A stretch of DNA of 64,000 bases from Ruminiclostridium herbifermentans (GCF_005473905.2 NZ_CP061336.1:682001-746000); one strand, 5' to 3'. Shown: positions 17,933 to 29,888, counted from the first letter of the stretch. Numbers and translations: made by a program. The notes: generated from the sequence alone by a model not told the origin.

Positions 17933-18738
17933 ATATCCTCCATGTTTCAAATACGCATTTTAAACTGGCATTTGCACAGTACTTGCCTTAATACAAATAA
18001 AATTGCAGATAGGCATTGTTTTTCAGAACATAGTATTTGAACTTGATTAATATCATAATTACTAAATAAAATTATACAAATTATCTAATATATAAATATT
18101 TCACTTATAACAGTTTAGTTTATCTCATATTATTTGTCAATGATACGAAGAAAAGGCAAAATTCAGCTCGATAATATTTTTAATTATCAGAATAATGTTT
18201 ATATAACTCAAAAAAAACAAATATTAATAAAGTAAGAGATAGTGGAATTAATTATATTGAAAGTTGTTTTTTAGTTATATAATTGTTATATTTAAAGTGC
18301 TGTTGAAAAATACGATTTAATGTGTGCTGATATCATTTTTTGTCAAAATGTACGCGGATGAAATATATATCTAATTGCGAAGCTTGGTTAGAAATTGATA
18401 CTAGAAATAGTAAGTGAAGAATAAGTATTGTAGCTGACAAAGCAAAAGTATGCAGCTGTGATTGACTAGAGATATGATTCCTTGGCTATATGTACAGTGG
18501 AAGTGCTTGTTTACTACCAATTCCATCGTCATTATCAGGAGAGAGCAAGCATACAGATTATTATTTAAGCAGTATACTACTGATTATAGTATTTTTGTTT
18601 TGCAACAGCGACATCAAATGTGGCGGGATAACCTTTTCTTACCAGAGATGTTTGGATAAGAAAGACTCTGTTACTTTAATAGAAGTGTCTAATGGTTAGT
18701 TTTTCAATATTTTGTACCTAAGTAGTGTGGAGGTTATT
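17933..18738. other. Divergent 806-bp gap
   Basis: The gap lies between tagA (minus) and the YitT-family gene (plus). Two overlapping plus frames at 18462-18699 lack Shine-Dalgarno sites and recognisable content. No riboswitch, terminator or repeat is convincing. Confidence 0.4.
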
Positions 18739-19650
18739 ATGTCTAAATTAAAGAGTATTTTAAAATTTTTAAAAGTGTACATTTTAATAACGATAGGAGC
18801 TGGAATTACTGCATTAGCTATTAACATATTCCTTGTTCCTTATAAAATTGCGCCTGGTGGTTTAAGCGGATTAGCTACGGTTTTATTTTATATAAGCAAT
18901 GAAAAACTACCTGTTGGAGCTAGTATGCTTGCAATAAACATTCCGTTATTTTTACTAGGTTATAAAATTATAGGAAGAAAATTCTTCTTTAGAACTGTAT
19001 ATGGTACGATAGTACTCTCTGCTATTATAGATTTAACTGAAGCATATTCATATGATTTTGCTGAAAGAATTCTGGTAGATAGCAATTACTTGGTATCTAC
19101 TCCAGACATATTTCTTTATAGTGTAATTGGTGGATTTATAAGTGGTATTGGGCTTGGTATTGTATTAAAAATGGATGCTACCACTGGAGGTACAGAATTA
19201 GCTGCTAAGCTTCTGAATAAAATATTCAAAAATATGACAATTGGACAATTAATTTTGTGGTTAGATGCATTAATAATTTTATTTGCCATTATTGCATTTA
19301 ATAGTATTTTAATTGGTCTATATTCATTGGTTAGTTTGTTTATAACAACGAAGGTAATAGATGCAATGGTTGCAGGGGTTGATAACTCCAGAGCTGTACT
19401 TATTATTTCTGAACACCAAGCTGAAATTTCAAAAAGACTTTTGGTTGAATTAGATAGAGGTGTAACAGAGTTAAAAGGAAGAGGTGTATACTCTGGAAAG
19501 GATAAAGAGGTGCTGCTCTGTGTATTAGCAAGAACTCAGATTCAACAACTCAAACAAATTGTGCTTGAAGTAGATAAAAATGCATTTATGATTCTAGCAG
19601 AAGTCAATGAAGTGCTTGGAGAAGGTTTTGAAACAAATGATGGGAAATAA
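18739..19650 (+). CDS. YitT family membrane protein (DUF161/DUF2179)
   Basis: The protein has 303 residues. Five or six membrane segments (residues ~8-205) contain the family glycine-rich motifs NIFLVPYKIAPGGLSGLATV and KMDATTGGTELAA. The C-terminal cytoplasmic ~80 residues are the DUF2179 domain (RAVLIISEHQAEISKRLL, LDRGVTELKGRGVYSGK). YitT proteins are widespread in Firmicutes and are thought to be transporters, but the substrate is not established. GGAGG lies 7-8 nt before the ATG at 18739; a longer frame from 18712 lacks a site. It is transcribed alone as far as can be seen. Confidence 0.87.
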   Translation: MSKLKSILKFLKVYILITIGAGITALAINIFLVPYKIAPGGLSGLATVLFYISNEKLPVGASMLAINIPLFLLGYKIIGRKFFFRTVYGTIVLSAIIDLTEAYSYDFAERILVDSNYLVSTPDIFLYSVIGGFISGIGLGIVLKMDATTGGTELAAKLLNKIFKNMTIGQLILWLDALIILFAIIAFNSILIGLYSLVSLFITTKVIDAMVAGVDNSRAVLIISEHQAEISKRLLVELDRGVTELKGRGVYSGKDKEVLLCVLARTQIQQLKQIVLEVDKNAFMILAEVNEVLGEGFETNDGK

Positions 19651-20391
19651 AAATAATAAATAGGTTCATGAATAAAAGTGCGAGCAACTTTGATATTCCT
19701 AATTGCATGTATGTTTTTTTATATAATAATTTTATATAACATATAGAAAGAGACAAAAATTGATATATACTAGCATTAGCTTGTGCTAATTAGGTGCTGC
19801 CTAACATAGATGTGAGGCTTATTTTTATTTGCTAATTGATATACACTGTTATCAACATAAAATTAGAATCAAGGTCAATATAAGCATATCTAGATAAATT
19901 TAATTTATGCCCCCAAACAAATAGACAAGAACTAATGAGGAGCAAAAGATTTCAATCTGAGTGTTTTTAATAATTCTTTATCTAACAGTGTCCTAATATT
20001 TTGCAGCGAAAGATGCTTCTGTATCATAGTCTATTACATATTAAATTTTAAAATTATATAACAATTATCTAGTATGCTTACTACTTTCTAAGAATATTTG
20101 ATTCAGAATCTTATCAACTAAGTTAATCAAATCAACTAAAATAATTACTTAAATGATTATAGTATTTGATATTGAACTGTATTTTCTGAGAAGCAATAGG
20201 ATATCCAAAAGAGGAAATTAATTAAATAAGATAGGAGTGGAACATTATTAGCTATAATTTGGCAATGGTGAAGTGTTTGAGAACAGTAGACAAACTGTAG
20301 CTGCAATGTTAAAATTAATAAACGACAAAATAATACATAAAATATATAAATTCGACATATGTTTAATTTACTCTACATGGGGGAAAAGTCA
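19651..20391. other. 741-bp gap before the chemoreceptor
   Basis: The gap is very AT-rich. Small inverted repeats such as ATTAGC/GCTAAT near 19773-19790 have no T-run. No gene, sigma-D type promoter or riboswitch is evident. Confidence 0.4.
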
Positions 20392-22416
20392 ATGAAATTT
20401 GGTCGGAAAAAAACTATTCAGAAAAAAGCTATTAGTAAAAAATCTATTAGTAAAAAACTTATAATGCTACTTACTATTATTGCTATTTTGCCAACAACAA
20501 TATTAGGAGTTATAAGCTATACTACAGCAAGCAACATCACTGCAAGTGAAATTATAAATTCTGCTAACGGAAAAATGACTAGCATACAAGATAATATGGA
20601 TAATTTCATAAAAATGCAAGAAGAGAATTTGCTAATAATTGCGCAAAATGCAAGCATTCTAAATATTAACAATATAAATCCCGAAGATATGTTATATGTA
20701 AAGGATATTTTAAAGACCAATACAGAAGGTCACAATGCAATATTGAGTATGTATGTGGCTAGAGAAGATAAACAAATAGAAATTTATCCAGAAACAAAAC
20801 TGCCAGATGGATTTGATCCAACAACGAGGCCATGGTACCAGTCTGCAATATCAAAGAATGGGTTGGCGTGGACAGACCCTTATGTTGACGTTGCTACAGG
20901 AAAGCTAGTTGTGACTTTAGCCACTCCTTTGTATAATGAAAATAAGGAATTGGTAGGTGTTCTCGGAGCTGACATTTCACTTGAACAATTAACCAATATT
21001 ATAGGAAATGCTAGTATAGGAAGTACAGGGTATGTTTTTCTGCTAGATAATAAGGATATTGTACTCACACACCCTGACAGAACTTTAATTGGGAAAGAAG
21101 TTCCTGTGGAGGAGTTGAAGAGAAAAACAAATCCTTCTGAAAGAGGAAGTGTTGATTATACTTATTACAATTCAAGAAAGTGTGCATATTATTCTACTAT
21201 AAAAAACACTGGTTGGAGAATAATAGGAGAGTTTAATTATAGTGAAATAAGTGATAAAACCCAATATATATTATTAATTAGCCTTATTAGCGGATTATGT
21301 ATTGTTGCTATTTCTATTTTAGTAGGGATTTTAGCCACAAGACCTATAACAAAATCTATTAAAGAAATAACAAATGATATGCTGAAAATAGGAGATGGGG
21401 ACTTCACTATTAGAACTAATATTAACTCAAGTGATGAGATAGGTATCCTTGCACAGAATGTAAACAAAATGTTAGAAAATTTAGGACTATTGATGAGAAA
21501 TGTAATAGCTACAGTATCTGAGGTTTCAAATTCGGCAGATATGTTAGCTGCATCATCTGAAGAAATAACGGCTTCGACGGAGGAAATATCAAGAACTGTT
21601 GTTGAAATTTCAAATGCTACATTAGAAACTGCGCAAAGCGTTGAAAATGGATTATATAAGACTAAAGAAGTAGCTGATAACATTCAAGGAGTATCAGAAT
21701 CTATTAATGTTATTAAAGATATGGTAGACAAATCAAATCAGCTAAACCAAGATGGTATTCAAACTGTTGAAGATTTGAAAATTAATTCCAGTGAAAATAC
21801 AGCTGCATCTGAAAAGGTTAGTAATGCTATTATTGAAGTAGATAAGTGTTCTCAACAAGTTGGTGATATTATTAATTCAATAAGCGGAATAGCAGACCAA
21901 ACCAACTTGTTAGCATTAAATGCAAGTATTGAAGCTGCGAGAGCAGGGGAGGCCGGAAAGGGTTTCTCAGTAGTAGCTGAGGAAATTAGGAAGTTAGCTG
22001 AGCAATCAACAAAAGCTACAGATAATATTAAAAAATTAATTATAGAAATACAAACACAATCTAGAAATGCTGTAAGTAGTATGGAAGATGCAAAACCTAT
22101 TGTAGAAGCTCAAAGTCAATCGGTTGAGAAAACACAACGCATATTTAGTGATATTTCAGAAAATATTACAAAGCTAACCTATGAGATTAGTGAAATTATA
22201 AAACTAAATAATAAAATGGTTAGTAGCAAAGATGAGATATTAGCAATCATGGAGGATGTTTCTGCAACTTCAGAAGAAACTTCTGCATCAACACAACAGG
22301 TTTCTGCTTCGACTCAGGAACAACTTACAGGAATGGAAGACGTGGCAAGAACAGCAGAAGAATTGAATATTTTAGCTAATAAACTTAGCGTAGAAATAGA
22401 TAAGTTTAAAGTATAA
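20392..22416 (+). CDS. Methyl-accepting chemotaxis protein with dCACHE sensor
   Basis: The protein has 674 residues. It has a lysine-rich N-terminus, transmembrane helix 1 (~20-42), and an extracytoplasmic dCACHE ligand domain (~45-295, with [28 protein letters not shown] and [13 protein letters not shown]). Helix 2 (~298-320), a HAMP domain and the cytoplasmic signalling coiled coil follow. The hairpin tip reads [20 protein letters not shown], with [21 protein letters not shown] after it, matching MCP signalling domains. No CheR-tethering pentapeptide is seen at the C-terminus. dCACHE receptors of this type often bind amino acids or other small molecules; the ligand is unknown. GGGGGAAA precedes the ATG at 20392. 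It is a stand-alone gene. Confidence 0.93.
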   Translation: MKFGRKKTIQKKAISKKSISKKLIMLLTIIAILPTTILGVISYTTASNITASEIINSANGKMTSIQDNMDNFIKMQEENLLIIAQNASILNINNINPEDMLYVKDILKTNTEGHNAILSMYVAREDKQIEIYPETKLPDGFDPTTRPWYQSAISKNGLAWTDPYVDVATGKLVVTLATPLYNENKELVGVLGADISLEQLTNIIGNASIGSTGYVFLLDNKDIVLTHPDRTLIGKEVPVEELKRKTNPSERGSVDYTYYNSRKCAYYSTIKNTGWRIIGEFNYSEISDKTQYILLISLISGLCIVAISILVGILATRPITKSIKEITNDMLKIGDGDFTIRTNINSSDEIGILAQNVNKMLENLGLLMRNVIATVSEVSNSADMLAASSEEITASTEEISRTVVEISNATLETAQSVENGLYKTKEVADNIQGVSESINVIKDMVDKSNQLNQDGIQTVEDLKINSSENTAASEKVSNAIIEVDKCSQQVGDIINSISGIADQTNLLALNASIEAARAGEAGKGFSVVAEEIRKLAEQSTKATDNIKKLIIEIQTQSRNAVSSMEDAKPIVEAQSQSVEKTQRIFSDISENITKLTYEISEIIKLNNKMVSSKDEILAIMEDVSATSEETSASTQQVSASTQEQLTGMEDVARTAEELNILANKLSVEIDKFKV

Positions 22417-22424
22417 AACATAGA

Positions 22425-22464
22425 AATCCCTTAAGAAATTTATTAAATATTTTCTTAAGGGATT
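22425..22464. terminator. Bidirectional terminator-like hairpin
   Basis: AATCCCTTAAGAAA (22425-22438) and TTTCTTAAGGGATT (22451-22464) form a near-perfect 14-bp stem between two converging genes. T-rich but interrupted tails lie on both sides. Confidence 0.65.
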
Positions 22465-22481
22465 ATTTATAGAAAGAGTTT

Positions 22482-22955
22482 TTAATATTCTTTTACTAGC
22501 AGTGCTCTAATGTAGCCTCTATCTGTAGAAGTTGATTCGATATAAAAGCCGCGACCGTAATAGAATCTAATTAAATCACGGTATTTTGAAGCTGTATGTA
22601 AACTAACTTTTTTAACGCCTTTAGATATAAGAACTTTATCAACCAAGTTAATTAAGGATTTGCCAATACCTATATTGTGATAGTTTAGCATTACTCCAAA
22701 TCTGCTTATATAAGCAGTGTTATCTGGTAATATTTTTATCCTGATTGTACCCACAGGATTGTTATCTATTATAGCGATATAAACTTCTTTCTCCAAAATA
22801 TCAGCTTCAATTTCTTCGATACTTTCAGAAAGAGCTTCCATCGTTCCTGACAAACCTGTATCCTGCATATATTTTTTAAAGGATTCCTGCATAATAGTTA
22901 ATATGGCAGGTGCATCTTCTATGGTTGCTTTTCTTATAATAAATGAATAATTCAT
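22482..22955 (-). CDS. GNAT family N-acetyltransferase
   Basis: The protein has 157 residues in a single GNAT domain. IRKATIEDAPAILTIMQESF is motif C/D, NPVGTIRI the central strand, and FGVMLNYHNIGIGKSLINLV contains the acetyl-CoA loop in a variant form (HNIGIGKSL in place of the usual Q/RxxGxG/A). KGVKKVSLHTA and FYYGRGFYIE follow, as in typical GNATs. It acetylates an unknown amine from acetyl-CoA in the cytoplasm. GAGGG precedes the ATG by ~7 nt. It lies alone between the chemoreceptor and the arginine operon. Confidence 0.88.
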   Translation of the reverse strand: MNYSFIIRKATIEDAPAILTIMQESFKKYMQDTGLSGTMEALSESIEEIEADILEKEVYIAIIDNNPVGTIRIKILPDNTAYISRFGVMLNYHNIGIGKSLINLVDKVLISKGVKKVSLHTASKYRDLIRFYYGRGFYIESTSTDRGYIRALLVKEY

Positions 22956-23021
22956 ATTTTTTCCCTCAATCTCTTAAAGAATTAATAACTCAACTTATCA
23001 ATAATAAGACCCTCTCACATT

Positions 23022-23063
23022 AAAAGAATTCAAATTGAAAGAATTCAAATTGAAAGAATTTCA
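23022..23063. repeat. 15-bp tandem repeat, 2.5 copies
   Basis: GAATTCAAATTGAAA occurs at 23026-23040 and 23041-23055, with a partial third copy. It is noncoding and lies between the GNAT and argF. Confidence 0.8.
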
Positions 23064-23117
23064 TTATAGAAAAGTTGAGTTAATAAGTCTAATTACATAT
23101 TTATACACATTTAAGTT

Positions 23118-23177
23118 TCCAACTCAATCATAGCCAATAACACAATTGGTAAATATACAGCTTACAATTGAGTTGGA
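23118..23177. repeat. Inverted repeat downstream of argF
   Basis: TCCAACTCAAT (23118-23128) and ATTGAGTTGGA (23167-23177) pair perfectly over 11 bp, with an inner CCAAT/ATTGG pair. It lies just after the argF stop but has no T-run, so a terminator role is uncertain; it could protect the mRNA 3' end. Confidence 0.6.
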
Positions 23178-23195
23178 TAAATACAAAGCTATTAA

Positions 23196-24110
23196 TTATA
23201 GAAGAGTTGCTAAAACAGCTTTTTGTGCATGTAGTCTGTTTTCTGCTTCATCAAAAATTACTGATTGTTTGCTATCTATGACGTCTTCAGTAACTTCATA
23301 GCCTCTGTATGCGGGCAGGCAATGAAGGAAAATAGCGTCATCTTTAGCTTTTGAAAATAATTCTTTATTAATCTGATATGGCATGAATATCTTTAGCTTT
23401 TCGGCTTTTTGATCCTCTTGCCCCATACTTATCCATGTATCGGCATATACAATATCTGCGTTTGTAATAGCTTCAACAGGGTCTTGAGTTAATAGTATTT
23501 CTGAGCCTGTCAGCTTTGCAGCAGCCTTTGCTTCATCTACATATTTATTATCACATTCATAGCCTTTAGGTGATGCTATTGCAATATTCATTCCCACTTT
23601 TGAACAACCATGAAGGAGGGAGTGAGCAATGTTATTTCCATCACCAATATATGCAAGCTTTAGCCCTTCAAGCTTACCTTTATGCTCATAAATAGTTTGA
23701 AGGTCAGCGAGAATCTGGCATGGGTGCATTTCATCAGTTAAACCATTTATTACTGGAATAGTTCCGTATTTAGCAAGATCATCTACATCACTTTGCTTAA
23801 AGGTTCTAATCATGATTCCGTCTAAATATCTTGACAATACATTAGCTGTGTCGTAAATTGATTCGCCTCTTCCAATCTGAATGTCATCAGAACTTAGAAA
23901 CAGTGCAGAACCTCCTAGCTGATACATTCCAACCTCAAATGAAACTCTGGTTCTAGTTGAAGATTTTGAAAAAATCATTCCAAGAGTCTTGCCTTCTAAT
24001 AAATGATGCTTAGTGCCGTTTTTATTTTGATCCTTAAGCTTTAGCGCAAGCTTTAGTAAATCATGTATTTCATCTGTAGTTAAATGGTTAAGGCTTAATA
24101 AATGTTTCAT
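23196..24110 (-). CDS. argF: Ornithine carbamoyltransferase
   Basis: The protein has 304 residues. Carbamoyl-phosphate motif SSTRTR lies at ~residue 50, DEMHPCQ (HPCQ) at ~130, and the ornithine loop has DTWISMGQE. HCLP carries the catalytic Cys, and HAQKAVLATLL closes the protein. It converts ornithine and carbamoyl phosphate to citrulline in the cytoplasm. AAAGGAATG precedes the ATG at 24110. The upstream in-frame extension to 24188 is hydrophobic, lacks a site and is not family-like. It is the last gene of argD-carA-carB-argF, next to the enzymes supplying carbamoyl phosphate. Confidence 0.97.
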   Translation of the reverse strand: MKHLLSLNHLTTDEIHDLLKLALKLKDQNKNGTKHHLLEGKTLGMIFSKSSTRTRVSFEVGMYQLGGSALFLSSDDIQIGRGESIYDTANVLSRYLDGIMIRTFKQSDVDDLAKYGTIPVINGLTDEMHPCQILADLQTIYEHKGKLEGLKLAYIGDGNNIAHSLLHGCSKVGMNIAIASPKGYECDNKYVDEAKAAAKLTGSEILLTQDPVEAITNADIVYADTWISMGQEDQKAEKLKIFMPYQINKELFSKAKDDAIFLHCLPAYRGYEVTEDVIDSKQSVIFDEAENRLHAQKAVLATLL

Positions 24111-24188
24111 AAATATCATTCCTTTCAATATGCTCAAGGTATAGATTAGCAAAATTTTTGTATAAAAGCCGAATTTAGCTAATTTCAA

Positions 24189-27100
24189 TTAGGTATTATA
24201 AAAAACAGAATATTCATCAAGAGAATATATTTCTGCTCGATTATTAGCAATTAGCCTCTCTAAAATACTCAAAACAGCATTTGTGGTATCTAAAGAAGTT
24301 ATACATGGGATGTTGTACTCCATTGATGTTCTTCTTAATATAAAACCTTTTCTTTCTGGAATTTTACCCCTTGTTGGAGTATTTATAACAAGCTTAATTT
24401 TATCTTCTTTAATGCAATTCAACAAGTTCTCATCTTCAATAAGCTGTACTGGCAGATTGGCATTTTTAAGTGCCTCATATGTTCCAGGTGTAGCAGATAA
24501 TACGAATCCAAGTTCAAGAAGCTTTTTAGCAATTTCAACACATTCTTCTTTATCTCTGTCAGCAACGGAAAGGAGTACATTTCCGCCTGATGGTATTAAC
24601 ATACCAGATGCGGCGATTGCCTTGTATAGCGCATTGTAGTAATCCTTATCAACTCCCATTACTTCTCCGGTTGATTTCATTTCAGGGCCTAGGAAGGTGT
24701 CAACTGTGGTCAGCTTTGCAAAAGAGAAAACAGGTGCCTTTACGGCATAATAATCAGCTTCCTTTGCAAGTCCTGGCTTGTAATTCAATTCTGATAAGGT
24801 TTTACCCATAATCAGTTTAGTGGCAACGCTTACCATAGGAATTCCTGTAATTTTACTCATAATAGGAACAGTTCTGCTGGCACGAGGATTAACTTCTATT
24901 ACATAAACAGTTTCATCTTTGTCCATTACAAATTGTATATTAAATAAACCAACCACCTTTAGTGCTTTTGCAAGACGAATTGTGTAATCCTCAATTGTAT
25001 CCTTAACCTTTTGTGAGAGGTTTCGTGGGGGATATACCGCAATACTATCTCCTGAGTGAACACCAGCACGTTCTACATGCTCCATAATTCCAGGAATGAG
25101 AACCTCATTTCCGTCACAAATACCATCAACTTCTATTTCTCTGCCTACAATGTACTTATCAATAAGTATTGGATGTTCTGTGGATATTTCAGTAGCCATT
25201 GTTATATACTCTTCAAGAACTTTATCATTGTATACAACTTCCATTGCGCGGCCGCCTAGCACGTATGAAGGTCTTACCAATACAGGATATCCTATTTTGT
25301 TTGCTATTTCTCTAGCTTGTTCAAAAGAGAATGCTGTGCTTCCTTCTGGAATAGGAATATTGAGTGTTGCCAATAGCTGCAGGAATTTCTCTCTATCTTC
25401 AGCAACATCAATGCTTTCAACTGAAGTACCGAGGATATTAACACCCTCTGAATGCAGAGTTTCAGCTAAGTTGATTGCAGTCTGTCCTCCAAATTGAACT
25501 ATAACACCTAAAGGTTTTTCTTTTTCAATAATATCAAGAACACATTCCTTTGTAAGAGGCTCAAAGTAAAGCTTATCTGCAGTATCAAAGTCAGTGCTGA
25601 CAGTTTCAGGATTATTGTTAATAATAATTGATTCAATACCAAGTTCCTTGAGAGTTTCAACAGAATGAACACTACAATAGTCAAATTCAATACCTTGACC
25701 TATTCTGATTGGTCCTGAGCCAATAACTAAAACCTTGTCTCCTGAAGTTTCCTCTACATCATCCTTTTCCTCATAGGTTGAATAAAAGTATGGAGTTACG
25801 GCTTCAAACTCACCTGCACAGGTATCAACAATTTTGTAAACAGGCTTAATTGGATATTTTTTTCTCAAAGCTATTATTTCTTCAACAGAAACATTTGCTA
25901 AGTTTGCAATATATGAATCGCCAAAGCCTATTTTTTTAGCTCTTGAGTATAAATCATAATCTAAAAATGCAATACCAGCATTAGTTATTTCTTCTCCTAG
26001 CTTTACAATTTTCTTAAGCTTTCTAATAAAGAATTCATCAATTCTAGTTATTCTTACGATTTCTCCAGCAGAGACACCCTTTTGTAAAGCCTTGCAAATA
26101 GCAAAAATTCTTTGGTCGCTAGGGTTCTTAACATATTCAACTAATTCTTCGCGGCTCATATTATCAAATAGACTTAAGCCAAGCTGATAGTTAAACTTTA
26201 TATCTAAAGAATCAATTGCTTTTAGTAGAGATTCTTCAAATGTACGACCAATTGCCATTACTTCACCGGTTGCTTTCATTTGTGTACCCAAACTTCTGTC
26301 TGCATTTGCGAATTTATCAAATGGCCAACGTGGAACTTTAGTAACAACATAATCTATAGCAGGCTCAAAGCATGCACTTGTAGTCTTTGTTACAGAGTTT
26401 TTAATTTCATCTAAAGTCATTCCAATAGCGATTTTTGCGGTTACTCGGGCTATTGGATATCCTGTTGCTTTAGAAGCAAGAGCACTAGAACGACTAACTC
26501 TAGGATTTACTTCAATAACAACATATTCGAAGCTGTTAGGGTTTAATGCAAACTGAATATTACAACCACCCTCTATGCCTAATGCACTTATTATCTTAAT
26601 TGAAGCTGTTCTAAGCATTTGAGCCTCAACATCAGATAAGGTTTGGCATGGGGCTACAACAATGCTATCTCCGGTATGAACGCCAACAGGATCAAAGTTC
26701 TCCATGTTACAAATAATAATGCAGTTATCATTTCTGTCACGCATTACTTCGTATTCTATTTCTTTCCATCCAGCAACGCTTTGTTCCAATAGAACTTGAC
26801 TAATCATACTTAGTTTTAAGCCCTTACCACATATGTACTTAAATTCTTCCATATTATTTGCTATACCACCGCCAGAGCCTCCAAGGGTATAAGCTGGTCT
26901 GATAATAATAGGAAAGCCAATTTTTTCAGCAAATTCAATAGCATCCTGCAAGTTTGTAACGATTGTGCTAGGTGCTACTTTTTCATTTATTTTTTCCATT
27001 GTTTCTTTAAAAAGTTCTCTATCTTCGGCTTTTTTAATAGAGGCAAGGGAAGTACCCAAAAGCTCTATATTCATTTCGTCAAGGATTCCGTCTTCAGCAA

Positions 27101-27404
27101 GTTGTACAGCCATATTGAGACCAGTCTGTCCACCAAGTGAGGCTAGAATTCCATCGGGTTTTTCTTTATAAATTATCTTTTTAACAAATTCCAGTGTTAT
27201 GGGTTCTATGTAAACCTTGTCTGCTGATTGTTTGTCTGTCATTATAGTGGCAGGGTTACTATTTATTAATACGACTTCAATGCCTTCTTCTCTAAGAGAT
27301 TTGCAGGCTTGAGTTCCTGAATAATCAAACTCGGCTGCTTGACCTATAACTATAGGACCAGAACCAATTACTAGTACCTTTTTAATGTTTGAATTTTTTG
27401 GCAT
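24189..27404 (-). CDS. carB: Carbamoyl-phosphate synthase large subunit
   Basis: The protein has 1071 residues, the standard length. It has two homologous ATP-grasp halves: the first begins [15 protein letters not shown] and includes [10 protein letters not shown]; the second begins [16 protein letters not shown] and includes [13 protein letters not shown]. The oligomerisation domain lies between them. The C-terminal MGS-like allosteric domain holds [10 protein letters not shown] and VINTPTRGK. It joins bicarbonate, ammonia from CarA and two ATP. GGAGGATATATAT precedes the ATG at 27404; the longer frame overlaps that site. Placed in the arginine operon under ArgR-like control, it should serve arginine synthesis at least. 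Whether a second pyrimidine-linked copy exists cannot be seen here. Confidence 0.98.
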   Translation of the reverse strand: MPKNSNIKKVLVIGSGPIVIGQAAEFDYSGTQACKSLREEGIEVVLINSNPATIMTDKQSADKVYIEPITLEFVKKIIYKEKPDGILASLGGQTGLNMAVQLAEDGILDEMNIELLGTSLASIKKAEDRELFKETMEKINEKVAPSTIVTNLQDAIEFAEKIGFPIIIRPAYTLGGSGGGIANNMEEFKYICGKGLKLSMISQVLLEQSVAGWKEIEYEVMRDRNDNCIIICNMENFDPVGVHTGDSIVVAPCQTLSDVEAQMLRTASIKIISALGIEGGCNIQFALNPNSFEYVVIEVNPRVSRSSALASKATGYPIARVTAKIAIGMTLDEIKNSVTKTTSACFEPAIDYVVTKVPRWPFDKFANADRSLGTQMKATGEVMAIGRTFEESLLKAIDSLDIKFNYQLGLSLFDNMSREELVEYVKNPSDQRIFAICKALQKGVSAGEIVRITRIDEFFIRKLKKIVKLGEEITNAGIAFLDYDLYSRAKKIGFGDSYIANLANVSVEEIIALRKKYPIKPVYKIVDTCAGEFEAVTPYFYSTYEEKDDVEETSGDKVLVIGSGPIRIGQGIEFDYCSVHSVETLKELGIESIIINNNPETVSTDFDTADKLYFEPLTKECVLDIIEKEKPLGVIVQFGGQTAINLAETLHSEGVNILGTSVESIDVAEDREKFLQLLATLNIPIPEGSTAFSFEQAREIANKIGYPVLVRPSYVLGGRAMEVVYNDKVLEEYITMATEISTEHPILIDKYIVGREIEVDGICDGNEVLIPGIMEHVERAGVHSGDSIAVYPPRNLSQKVKDTIEDYTIRLAKALKVVGLFNIQFVMDKDETVYVIEVNPRASRTVPIMSKITGIPMVSVATKLIMGKTLSELNYKPGLAKEADYYAVKAPVFSFAKLTTVDTFLGPEMKSTGEVMGVDKDYYNALYKAIAASGMLIPSGGNVLLSVADRDKEECVEIAKKLLELGFVLSATPGTYEALKNANLPVQLIEDENLLNCIKEDKIKLVINTPTRGKIPERKGFILRRTSMEYNIPCITSLDTTNAVLSILERLIANNRAEIYSLDEYSVFYNT

Positions 27405-27468
27405 ATATATATCCTCCATAATATTATGCAAATAACACATAATAATAAAATTTAACTGTTTATAAGAT

Positions 27469-28542
27469 TTAACCTTTAAAACTATCCATCATCTTAATAA
27501 AATCATCAAAAATGTATACAGAATCCATAGTGCCAGGTGCTGCTTCAGGGTGATATTGAATACCAAGAATAGGTAATGTTTTGTGCCTGAAGGCTTCAAC
27601 AGTATTATCGTTTACATTAATTTGTGTTATTTCTACATCTTGATTTAAACTAGTGCTGTCAATAGCATAGTTGTGATTTTGTGATGTAATATAGCATTTT
27701 CCTGTGATATTATCTCTTACAGGATGGTTGCTTCCATGATGACCAAATTTAAGTTTTTTAACGCTAAGACCTAAGGAAAGTCCAAGCAATTGATGGCCTA
27801 AACAAATACCAAGAATTGGCTTTAAGCCTAAAAGTTTTTGTATTGTTTTATTTATAACTGGTAAATCGTTAGGATCACCAGGTCCATTTGACAGCAAAAT
27901 ACCATCAGGGTTATAAGACATAATTTCTTCAAAAGAACTGTAAGCAGGCAATATATGAATATCACAGTCTCTATATTTGAGAGAACGTATAATATTGTTT
28001 TTAACGCCAAAATCTATAAGGACTACTTTTTTTCCTGACCCAGGCACGTGTATGTGAGTTTTAGTGGTTACCTCCATTACTAAATTTCTTGGAATAGATT
28101 TATAAGCTTGCAAATTTTTTTGAAGCATATCAAGGTTTCCACATTCTGTTGAAATAATACCATACATACTTCCATTATTTCTTAGGTGCTGAGTTAATGC
28201 CCTTGTATCGATACCTTTAATTCCAATTATATTATGTTTGACAAAGTATTGATTAGGATCAATAGTATTTCTCCAATTGCTTGGAGTAGTGCAAAGTTCT
28301 TTTACAATAAAGCCTTGTATATGAGGCTTATAAGACTCGTTATCAAATTCATTAAATCCATAATTCCCTATTAAAGGGTATGTCATTGCTACAATCTGAC
28401 CGTTATATGATGGGTCGGTGGTTATTTCCTGATAACCTGTCATACTTGTGTTAAACACGATTTCTCCTGCTGTTTCTCCGCTTTTTCCAAAACTCTCGCC
28501 TGAGAAATACGTTCCATCCTCTAGTAATAATACTGCTTTCAT
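27469..28542 (-). CDS. carA: Carbamoyl-phosphate synthase small (glutaminase) subunit
   Basis: The protein has 357 residues. The N-terminal CPSase-small domain has [13 protein letters not shown] and [10 protein letters not shown]; the C-terminal class I glutamine amidotransferase has LSNGPGDP and [12 protein letters not shown] (nucleophile Cys, ~residue 240). YHPEAAPG carries the His-Glu of the triad. It hydrolyses glutamine and channels ammonia to CarB. AGGAGG precedes the ATG by ~7 nt. It follows argD by 11 nt and precedes carB by 64 nt, so the three are surely co-transcribed. Confidence 0.97.
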   Translation of the reverse strand: MKAVLLLEDGTYFSGESFGKSGETAGEIVFNTSMTGYQEITTDPSYNGQIVAMTYPLIGNYGFNEFDNESYKPHIQGFIVKELCTTPSNWRNTIDPNQYFVKHNIIGIKGIDTRALTQHLRNNGSMYGIISTECGNLDMLQKNLQAYKSIPRNLVMEVTTKTHIHVPGSGKKVVLIDFGVKNNIIRSLKYRDCDIHILPAYSSFEEIMSYNPDGILLSNGPGDPNDLPVINKTIQKLLGLKPILGICLGHQLLGLSLGLSVKKLKFGHHGSNHPVRDNITGKCYITSQNHNYAIDSTSLNQDVEITQINVNDNTVEAFRHKTLPILGIQYHPEAAPGTMDSVYIFDDFIKMMDSFKG

Positions 28543-28553
28543 GTTTTTTCCTC

Positions 28554-29756
28554 CTATAGTACTTCATCAATAGCTGATTTTAAAGTTATAATAAATTCAT
28601 CAGCATCCGTTTGTGTGATAATAAGTGGTGGAAGAATTCTGAGTATATTTTCTCCCACATTAGCAATTAAGTATTTCTTTTCGAACATTTTTGTCTTAAC
28701 AATAGGAGCGATAGGTTTATTCAGTTCAATACCAATCATTAATCCTGCGGCCCTTACCTCAGATATTACAGGGTGGGAAGTAGAAGCTAGATTCTCCAAT
28801 TGAGACTTAATATATTTGCCAAGTTTTTCAGCGTTTTCAGGAAGATGTTCCTCTTTCATTATTTTCATAACAGCTAAACCTGCAGTGCAAGCAAGTGGAT
28901 TACCTCCGAAGGTAGAACCATGCTCTCCAGGAGCAAATGCTTTTGCTACATGTTCTTTAGCGCATATTGCTCCTATAGGAACTCCTCCGCCTAATGCCTT
29001 TGCAAGAGTAAAAATATCAGGTTCTACATTGTAATTTTGGTATCCAAAAAGCTTACCGGTTCTGCCAACACCAGTTTGAACTTCATCAAAAATAAGAAGC
29101 AATTTTTTTTCTTCACATAGCTTTTTGACATTTTGCAAATACTCATAATCACATGGATATACACCGCTTTCTCCTTGTACAGGCTCAAGCATAATAGCAC
29201 AGGTGTTTTCAGTAATTGCAGCTTCCAAAGCAGAAAAATCATTAATAGGAACTTTCTTAAAACCTGAAGTCAAAGGCTCAAAAGGTTTAGAATACTTTTC
29301 TTGCCCTGTTGCACTAAGAGTAGTAATAGTTCTCCCGTGAAAAGACTTTTGTAAAGTGATTATTTCAAATTTTTCCGGATTTCCTTGTTTCTTAAAGTAA
29401 ATTCTAGCTAGCTTAATAGCACCTTCATTTGCTTCAGCACCGCTATTTGCAAAGAATATTTTATCTGCACATGAGTTTTCAACTAATTCTTTTGCTAAAA
29501 GAGCCTGTGATTCAATATAATAAAGGTTTGAACAATGTATTAAGCTAGAAACCTGCTTAGTAACCATATTAACGAAGGTTGGGTGTGAATAGCCAATAGA
29601 ATTAACAGCAATACCTGCAAAGAAATCTGTATATTTCTCGCCATCAGTGCTCCAAAGGTCAATTCCTTCACCTTTTGTAAAAGCTACAGGTATCCTGCTG
29701 CCAAATGTATCCATATAATATTTTTTATCCATATCCTGAATTTCACTCAAAAACAT
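28554..29756 (-). CDS. argD: Acetylornithine aminotransferase
   Basis: The protein has 400 residues, a class III PLP aminotransferase. Motifs include FFANSGAEANEGAIKLAR, SFHGRT, ALMLEPVQGESG-like MLEPVQGESGVYP, FDEVQTGVGRTGKLFG and LAKALGGGVPIGA, which carries the PLP-binding Lys. It converts N-acetylglutamate semialdehyde and glutamate to N-acetylornithine. AAGGAGTGA lies 7 nt before the ATG at 29756; an in-frame extension upstream overlaps the site. It is first gene of its own promoter (29872-29900) with two ArgR-like boxes. Confidence 0.96.
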   Translation of the reverse strand: MFLSEIQDMDKKYYMDTFGSRIPVAFTKGEGIDLWSTDGEKYTDFFAGIAVNSIGYSHPTFVNMVTKQVSSLIHCSNLYYIESQALLAKELVENSCADKIFFANSGAEANEGAIKLARIYFKKQGNPEKFEIITLQKSFHGRTITTLSATGQEKYSKPFEPLTSGFKKVPINDFSALEAAITENTCAIMLEPVQGESGVYPCDYEYLQNVKKLCEEKKLLLIFDEVQTGVGRTGKLFGYQNYNVEPDIFTLAKALGGGVPIGAICAKEHVAKAFAPGEHGSTFGGNPLACTAGLAVMKIMKEEHLPENAEKLGKYIKSQLENLASTSHPVISEVRAAGLMIGIELNKPIAPIVKTKMFEKKYLIANVGENILRILPPLIITQTDADEFIITLKSAIDEVL

Positions 29757-29849
29757 AAAATCACTCCTTTTCAAGTACTTAAATTCTATTACTACCCAAT
29801 AAGAGATTTATCAGGAAAATCTTCGGAATTATAATTGAATTTAGTAAAA

Positions 29850-29888
29850 ACACGATAATATATAATTTATAATTATACATTATCGTGT
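29850..29888. repeat. Inverted repeat bracketing the argD -10 and first ArgR box
   Basis: ACACGATAAT (29850-29859) and ATTATCGTGT (29879-29888) pair perfectly over 10 bp. It would form a hairpin at the start of the argD transcript or contribute to operator shape. Confidence 0.55.

Noticed and set aside
18462-18699. Two overlapping plus-strand frames before the YitT-family gene
   Set aside because: No Shine-Dalgarno site, no start context, and amino-acid content unlike a real protein.
25096-25497. 133-codon frame antisense to carB
   Set aside because: carB is certain on the other strand; this is a composition shadow.
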